Origin: Heterostelium multicystogenum
Taxonomy: Eukaryota > Evosea > Eumycetozoa > Acytosteliales > Acytosteliaceae
Assembly (NCBI GenBank): GCA_003667245.1
Contig: RCNN01000101.1
Span: 1 to 64,000 of the forward strand
Length of the DNA: 64,000 nucleotides
Reading direction: 5' to 3'
Under the pieces are notes generated by a model. That model searched no databases, was not told the origin of the DNA, and saw only the letters and a list, made by a program, of their open reading frames with translations. The translations under genes and the position numbers were made by a program. The stretch's first letter is position 1. Each line of letters begins with the position of its first letter. Below, piece after piece: positions 57,077 through 64,000 of this stretch.

Positions 57077-60000
57077 ATGGCAAAAGATAAAGAAAAGAAG
57101 GGAAACTATTCTGGTTTATTCTTTGGTAATATCACAAAAGATGGTGAATTGGATTTAGACGAAGATGGATTCTTTGATAAGGTATGGTCATGCTTGTGGT
57201 TACGTGCAAGCCAACATTTGACGCTGTACTAACAAACTGTTTTCGATTGGCTTGATGATATGATTGTAGCAATTGAAAGAGGATCTAGATGCATTCACTA
57301 AGAAGGGATCGTATTTGAATATAAAGAGTTTGGGTGTCGATGCTGATGATCAGAAAGGTGGAGTTGCAGGTGTAGATGAACAGATAGTCAGTACAGGCAG
57401 CAAGTCATCGAGTGCCGTCGATTTCGAGGATATCGACGAGTTAGCTGAGGACATCAACTCGATTGAAAATGAAATTAACAAGCGTAATGCAGATAAGCTT
57501 GCTAAGCAAGCAGAGGAGAACATTGCAAGATTAGCTCAGCGATTGAAAGCCAACGGTCCGCCATTCCACCATTGGTCAGTCCTACGATTAGACAACCCTC
57601 ACTCTTCCAACCCCCACCTCCCCCATTATCATCAATTCCATCAGATTCAGCAGCAAAACGAAAGATAGAGGATGATTTCGATTTTGACGAAGACGATACA
57701 TCAACTACCACAACAACGACAACGACTACAACCGCAACTGCAAATCAAAGCGCAGCAGTTGGTACAGTTTTGCCACCTGCAATCGGAATACTTAAGGCTG
57801 CTACCACCACCATCTCCTCACCTTTCATTTCGCCAGCAACCACTGCATCACCACCGAAAATACCAGAGAAACAGCCAACACAAACAACAGACATTGAAAG
57901 CAGCAGAGTTAGTGAGATAGAGGATCAAGTGGAAGATCATATGCAGGTAGATGATACAAAACAACAACAACAACAACAGCAGCAGATACAGCAACCACCA
58001 AAGAAAAAGATATCACCAAAGAAATTCAAGTCCACTGTACCTGCAGTTTTAGATGCTGTCAAATCGATTTTGGAGCGACCACATGAATTTACGTTTGACG
58101 ATGTTGAGTTCAAGGCATTTTGTTCCGGTAACACACAGGATGGTGATGCCATTTTAAATTCTCAAACCTATTTGCACCAAAGATGCCAATGAACTGGCGA
58201 AGGAGAGCAAAGCGACACAAACCAGCACCAGCAGTACAGATTACAGATGAAATTTTAGAGTTGGATGAACAGACTGCTTTCAATACTTCAACATCAAGTG
58301 CAAGCGGATTGCCAACAGGCGCAGCCGATGGATTAGAACAACTTGGACCAGATGGAAAAATGATAGCACTCTCATCTTCAGCAGTAAGCTCACCTATTTT
58401 GAAATCAGTGGACGATCATCGCAAAGACTATTTGGTACTACTCCTCCACAATCAAAAACTTCAACAACAGCTTCAAGACGATGAAAATATGTTCGAACCA
58501 CTGCGTGATCGAGTGGAGGAGTCAATGGAGGATAGTTTCTCTGCGGTTCCCGATGAGATGTATCATGCACTTTCTCAGCTCGAATGGGAGGATCAGATCA
58601 TATGGGAGCCAAAAGAATTGGAGGACGAAGATGATCCACTGCTGAAAGCGAAGCGATTAGCTCAAAGCAACCAACCACCAACTTTCCTGAGTGCAAGTGT
58701 ACAGATTGATCCAGAAATAGAAGCACAAACAGATCAGTCCGAAGTTGGACAGAAGCGCAAGCGTTGGGGTGAGCTTGAAGACTACACCTATTACCCACTG
58801 AAGTTGAAAGAACAACAGAAACAACAATATCAACAGGAGCACCATCAAAAAAAAGAGGAACCAGTCGAATTTAAATCAACGATAAAGGACCAATGGTCGC
58901 TGTTCCCTATCCTCAACACAGAGTTAGAAGCAGGTGAGTGGGTCAACGAAATTGTTTGGGATGAATCAGCACCAAATTACAAACCAAAAGTCAGTTGTTT
59001 AATTTTGGATTTGAACGATAAGAATATGCTCTTTGAGGAGCATATCATTAGAAAAACAGATACACTCGAACCAGACCAAACTACATCTACAAAGAAGGGC
59101 AAGTCAAAGAAGAAGCAAGCTGCCGCGGCAGCCATAACAGATGCAAACTCTGCCAATCTTGCAGCACAGCAACTACTGGGACTTAACGACAAATTTAATC
59201 TTTCGAATGACAAATTTTACAAGACTCTCGGAAAGAGTAAAGTACGCCAACAATCTGGAAAGATGCTTATACAACACTCATTGCCAGCCATCAAGCTTTC
59301 ATTGGTTAAGACTCATCTATCGATTGAAGATCTGATACACATGCATCGTCCAGTTATTTTATTCCAACCTGGACAACAATTCCGAATTGCATTGTATAAC
59401 AAAGATCGTCCTGACGACAAGCCCAAGCAACGTGGATCAAATAGGGCGGATCCAATGAAACACAAGCTCGATTTGTCAGCTCGTGAGGGTCGTGTCATTT
59501 TTGTTGAATATATGGAGCAGAATCCACCTTTGCTCAGCAATGTTGGTATGGCAACTCGAATTTCGTAATTACTACCGTCGAAAGAACTCAGATGATGACC
59601 AGTTCCTGACGTTTGACGATGGTGAGACAGTGATGCTCGATCACAATGACGAATCACCGTTCCTTGGTGAAATCAACCCAGGTGTCCCAATACAGTCGAT
59701 GGCCAACAATCTCTACAAGGCACCGATTGCTAAACACAATCCGAATCCAACTGACTTCCTTCTGATACGATCGCGTGATGGAAAGAAATGGTATATTCGT
59801 GAAATGGGTACCATGTACACTGCAGGTCAAATGATGCCCGAGATTGAAGTTCCAGCACCAAACAGTAGGAGTGCAAACATGTTTGTAAAGTCACGTCTAC
59901 AGGCATATATCTACCGTTTATTCCTCAAGAAATCAAATATCCAAAGACGTCTGAAAATCTCAGATGTCTGTGCAGCATTCCCAGGACAATCGGAAACTTC

Positions 60001-62485
60001 GATTAGAAAGCGTCTCAAAGATTGCTCAGACTTCCAGCGTGGTGGTGACGACAGTGGTTGGTGGACTGTAAAAGACAACTTCCCTCTCCCAACAGAGGAG
60101 GAGCTCCAGAAGCTGGTCACCCCAGAAGTTGTTTGTGCTTATGAAGCAATGTTGTCAGGTCTTCAGAGAATCCAAGATTCTGGAATCATTCACTTTACAA
60201 ACGCAGGAACCATCCCAACAATGCTAAGCAATCTTGACGAAAATGAACCACTGAGGAAGAAGTGCAAACCAGTAGAAGACGAACTAAATCAAACACCATG
60301 GAATTTGAGTGCCAGCTTTGTTAGTGCCATGCAAGGAAAGGGTAAACTCCAGCTCATTAGTGATGATCCAAGAGGTGAGATGTTTAGCTACTTGAAAATG
60401 CCACAGAAAGTGGTCAACCAAAAACAAAAAGCTATTAAGCAAGCGCTACAAAAAGAATCAGGTCACGGGTACAGATGCAGATTTGAGAAAGTTATCATTG
60501 AAAGAGTCAAAGATTGTGCTTTTGCAACTTGGTGTCACTGAGGAGGTTATCAATAATCTTACGAGATGGCAACGAATTGCTTTGGTACGTAAGAAGTCTT
60601 CAGAAGCAGCATTGACCAATGGAACAGATGGATCTATGACCAAGTTTGCAAGAGGATCAAGATATTCTTTGGATCACCAACAACTCCAATATAAGGAGCA
60701 ATGTCAAGAGATATTTGAGAATCAGATGAAAGCAATTAGTGGAGATGGTGAAGATGAAGGTTGATCTCGATCAAGACCTTGAAGATCTCCAAAAGGATCT
60801 AGAAGAGACATTGTTCGCAGACCAACAATCATCCAGAAAATCAGGAAAGGTTGACATGTTTGGAAGAAGAATAGAAAGAGGATGAAGACGAAGATGAGCG
60901 TGAGGATTTTAACAAGCTAATGGACGAAATGACAAAGTAATCCACCTTCACCCAGTAGCAAATCTACTACAACCACTACAACCACTACGTCTTCAGAAAA
61001 GCCTCAAGAACCAGCCACACCTATGTCAACTACACACGATAGTAGCGGAGATGAATCAGAGATGTCCTATATGGACACCAATGCCGATGTTGAATTTGTC
61101 AAGCGTGTTACCCTCTTCCCCAAGCCAGATGGTAGTATCTATCGTAGAATTGAAAATCATTCGTGATCCAGCTTTGATCAAAGAGTACCGTAAGCGACGT
61201 GATGAAAAACGTAAGGCAAGTGGAGCTCTCAATGATGAGGATGAAATGAAACGTCAAAAGCGTAAACTTCAAGAAAAACTACGTCGACTTAAACGTTCAG
61301 AATCTAATGCACCTGGGAATGGGTCCTGGCAAACCATCTACACCTGGTCAGTCTCCAATTGTTGATTTCGGTAGCCATCATCAACAACCTGTCATTGGGA
61401 TTTAGTGGAGGCAATATTCCAATTCGTTCTAGCCTTTCTGAACAACCATCAATTGTCTCCAGTCCTTCGCCCAGTCTTACTTCCAAAGATCAAGATTCCT
61501 TCCACAATGGTTAGAAACAGCATTGATAACCTTCATTTTGAAGAACCACAAAGTCCAGTACCAAGCCCAAGTCCAAGTACACTCTCACAGTCGGGATCCA
61601 TAATCGTTCGTATCAAAAAAGAAGATCTACCTCCAATCTCAAAGAAGAGAGAAAGAGAAAAGACTAAAGTTGAGCCAGATATTGATTACATGGACCAGCC
61701 TATACGTACATCTCAAAGAAGAACCAGAGTTAGAAAAGATGGTAGCGGTGCTGAAGTTGAACTGTCAAATATTTTTGAAAAGATTATAGAGAAGTTTTAG
61801 AAATATGGATGAAGTAAGTGTGTAGATTAATAACCAATTAAATCCATACTAATCTTCTTTTTGTTTTTTAGTTTATTGCATTTAGAGCCAAAGTTACACC
61901 AAAGATTGCTCCAGATTACCATTTAGTAATTAAGAATCCAATTGATTTAACAACAATGAGGGATGTAAGTATAAAATTGAATCAGTTTTCGTGGAAAATA
62001 TTAATCAACATTCTTTTTGTTTTTTGATTCATTTCAGCGCGCTAGACATTGGGAATACAAATCAAAGAATCAATTTTTAGATGCAATGAAATTGATGCGT
62101 TCCAATTGCTACGAGTACAATGAAAAGAGAAATCCACATTTACTTCCAATTGTTGATAAAATGTTAAAAGAAACAGAGTTAGCATTACAAGAACAAGTAA
62201 GTAAACGACCGCCAAATTAAAAGTGTTGGAAATATTAATTGTTATTATTTACTTTTGAACTAAAAAGGCATCACAAATGAAACACTAGAAAGATCAATTT
62301 CACAAGCCAAATTTTCAGAATCCAATCCACCTACACCAATTTCGAATCCTGCTACACCATGCAGTCCACCACTACATTTCAGTGTTGACTCACCATTCTT
62401 CCCGCCAGTGTCTGCCTCCAAAACCACGAAGATGAGGAGGTTAGATATCGTATCACTTTCTGGTGTGTCTCCTTCAACCCATTAA
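57077..62485 (+). CDS. taf1: TFIID subunit 1 (TAF1)
   Basis: Largest gene here, about 1,700 residues. The start at 57077 gives the TAND-like FFGNITKDGELDLDEDGFFD. The first intron is 57182-57269. Low-complexity Thr/Gln tracts follow. The central DUF3591 core covers about 58560-60760: IIWEP, TELEAGEWVNEIVWDE, then ARE-GRVIFVEYMEQNP, RIxNYYRRK, FLGEINPG, FLLIRSRDGKKWYIREM, SRLQAYIYRLF, then TPWNLSASFVSAMQGKGKLQL and LTRWQRIALVRKKSSE. The charged R/K-rich helical stretch (61180-61300) and a bromodomain split by introns 61814-61871, 61965-62037 and 62197-62267 complete it; NCYEYN carries the acetyl-lysine-binding Asn. Only one bromodomain and no CCHC knuckle are seen, unlike animal TAF1. Breaks near 57585, 58190, 59560, 60480, 60765, 60880, 61145, 61390, 61500, 61798 and 62280. 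It nucleates TFIID at promoters. Confidence 0.92.
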
Positions 62486-62652
62486 ATGGTAGATTATAAT
62501 ATATTTTAAAACACCTAATAAATGTTAATAGTGTATAAATAGCCCAATTTTTAGGTAAAAAGATTTCAGGAAAATGGATTAATATTATTAAATATAAATA
62601 ATATGTAAATTTATTATAAAGAATCAACGGATTTGATTCAGAAGTTCGATGT

Positions 62653-64000
62653 TTAAGTTGACTGTTTAGTTGACTTTTTTTTTGTTATTGTTTGTGGCTG
62701 AGTATTTAGATCCTCAAGGTAGCTACAGATTTTGACAAAAGAAGGTCTATGAGAGGGTTTATGTGACCAACATTTCTTAATAAGGTTGGCTATCGGAGCT
62801 GGGAAATCTTTTGCTGGTAGATTTGGTCTTTCTCTTTTGGCAACTAATAAAGGAACATTAAATGGCACATTTTCTTCATAAGGTGCTCTTCTCGTAAAGA
62901 TTTCCCATAATACTAATATTTGTTAGTTTTTGGTTTTCCAAATATATTCATATTAATATACTTACTAACTCCATAAGAATAAACATCAACTTTATCAGTA
63001 TAATGTTTTGAGGTAAATATTTCGGGAAGCCATCCATGCTTGAGTACCAACGTGACTTGTCATGTATTTATTTGTTATCCTGGACGATCCAAAATCGATA
63101 ATTTATTTTATTATTGTCGGTAATCTAAATAAAAGATTGTTAGTTATTTGAATGAGGAAAATATTAATATTATGATAATTACTAAAATATTCATGCTCTT
63201 TAAAATCTCTATGTATAATTGACATTTGAATGCAGATATCTCATTCCATATGCAATATCTAGGGCAAAAGGTGATTTTAGCTTGCAAATCCAAAATGTTC
63301 AATGGATTCTTAAGGTAGTCAGTAAGGCTTCCTTTGGGGCAATACTCTGTCAAATGAAAGTAACTAGATCCATAAGATCCAGATCCATAACATTGTACCA
63401 AGCACTCATGTTTTAAAAATGGTCATTAATGCCACTTCTCTTCTATATTCAGCAACATCGAAATATACATTGAACTCATGACCAAATATTTTAATTGCAA
63501 CTTCTTTACCTTTCCAATATCCTCTGTAATTTTGTGGATATCAATAAAAAATTAGTTAACTAAGTATTTTTTTTTGAAATTGATTTACTTACAAAAAACA
63601 CTCTACCTGAGGCACCTGAGGCTATCCAATGACTGACCAATACATCTTGGTAGTTGATTTCATTGTGTATCGATATATTATTTTTCATAACTTCATCCAA
63701 AATATATTCAATGTCGGATGCATCGATCTTTGTGATCTGACAAGTTTCTGGGTTATCATAAGCACAAATAGAGATCGATAGTTGAATTGGAGAAGTAGGT
63801 ACATTATTATTATTGATGAAATTGCCATTAGGTGTGTTGTTGATAGAGGAAGTCGAAGTTGATGGGATGGCAATTGGTTGTGATTGACACACAGGTGAAG
63901 TTGGTAAATTATTTACAGATGGTGACTGACCGGAAGCTTGAAGTTGTTCTGAAATATTATTGGTTGATGCAGAAGTGGAGATTGAAGTTGATTTAGGGAT
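62653..64000 (-). CDS. TKL-type protein kinase, 5' end outside the window
   Basis: Partial gene, open to the right edge. Exons 64000-63593, 63523-63183, 63124-62966 and 62912-62653 have GT-AG ends. The visible N-terminal part is Ser/Asn/Pro-rich. The kinase domain has WIASGASGRVF (Gly loop), WKGKEVAIKIF (ATP Lys), YCPKGSLTDYL hinge region, a helix LDIAYGMRYLHSN, IIHRDFK (catalytic Asp), IIDFGSSR (metal Asp), GTQAWM, PEIFTSKHYTDKVDVYSYG, LWEIFTRRAPY and CWSHKPSHRPSF. The last pattern and the WM-x-PE block are typical of tyrosine-kinase-like (TKL) Ser/Thr kinases, a large group in dictyostelids. All catalytic residues are present. Breaks lie near 63590, 63390, 63272, 63225, 63185, 63105 and 63035. 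The upstream regulatory domain is not in the window, so the subfamily cannot be told. Confidence 0.82.

Noticed and set aside
1..64000. tRNA genes
   Set aside because: I looked for the T-arm GTTCRA consensus. Matches near 4353, 8395 and 56422 are in coding DNA or lack paired arms and an acceptor stem.
1..64000. Programmed ribosomal frameshifting as the cause of the broken frames
   Set aside because: Breaks are too numerous, both +1 and -1, without common slippery heptamers and following pseudoknots, and they occur in unrelated genes; most are simple run-length changes.
1..64000. CRISPR arrays or prokaryotic inserts
   Set aside because: No spaced direct repeats; genes have spliceosomal introns and amoebozoan features throughout.

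Overview
The window is nuclear DNA of a dictyostelid social amoeba (Amoebozoa). The evidence is AT-rich sequence, short GT-AG introns of about 55-130 nt, homopolymer and triplet-rich intergenic DNA, poly-Asn/Gln/Thr/Ser tracts inside proteins, and amoebozoan families such as an actin-fragmin-type kinase and a tandem-ankyrin family protein. The species cannot be named from the sequence alone.

Layout. 0.3-6.6 kb: NVL-type AAA ATPase (+), a domesticated-looking Harbinger-type DDE protein (+), an unrecognised Ser-rich nuclear-looking protein (-). 6.6-19.8 kb: two long gene-poor stretches around one ankyrin protein (+). 19.8-24.6 kb: a poly-Asn protein and a tandem pair of seven-transmembrane TOM1/GPR137-like genes (+). 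25-31.7 kb: a metabolic block with a glutathione transferase (+), a membrane aldehyde dehydrogenase of the ALDH22/MSC7 type (-), C4-methylsterol oxidase (+), beta-ketoacyl-ACP synthase (+) and a possible 54-residue membrane peptide. 35-41 kb: actin-fragmin-type kinase, a MGAT4-like glycosyltransferase, TSR2, an HP1 protein (-) and a LYR-motif protein. 41-47.3 kb, all minus strand: a WD40-coiled-coil-pseudokinase protein, SDE2 and an ankyrin protein. 48.8-64 kb: SUV3 mitochondrial RNA helicase, a short-chain dehydrogenase, a leucine-rich-repeat protein, PSMG4 (-), TAF1, and a TKL-type protein kinase (-) that runs off the right edge.

Functional themes are ribosome assembly (NVL, TSR2), nuclear gene control (TAF1, HP1, SDE2), mitochondrial functions (SUV3, ketoacyl synthase, LYR protein), lipid metabolism (sterol oxidase, ALDH, ketoacyl synthase) and protein assembly (PSMG4). 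They are not arranged as a pathway cluster. Many neighbours are convergent or divergent pairs with short spacers.

The main caution is sequence quality. At least fifteen clearly conserved genes are interrupted by single-base frame breaks, very often in runs of three to eight identical bases, while others (GST, ALDH, sterol oxidase, one 7TM gene, the LRR protein) read cleanly. I read this as uncorrected homopolymer sequencing error rather than pseudogene decay, so most spans below are genes whose reading frame must be followed across breaks. I found no CRISPR array, no rRNA, no convincing tRNA and no intact mobile element.
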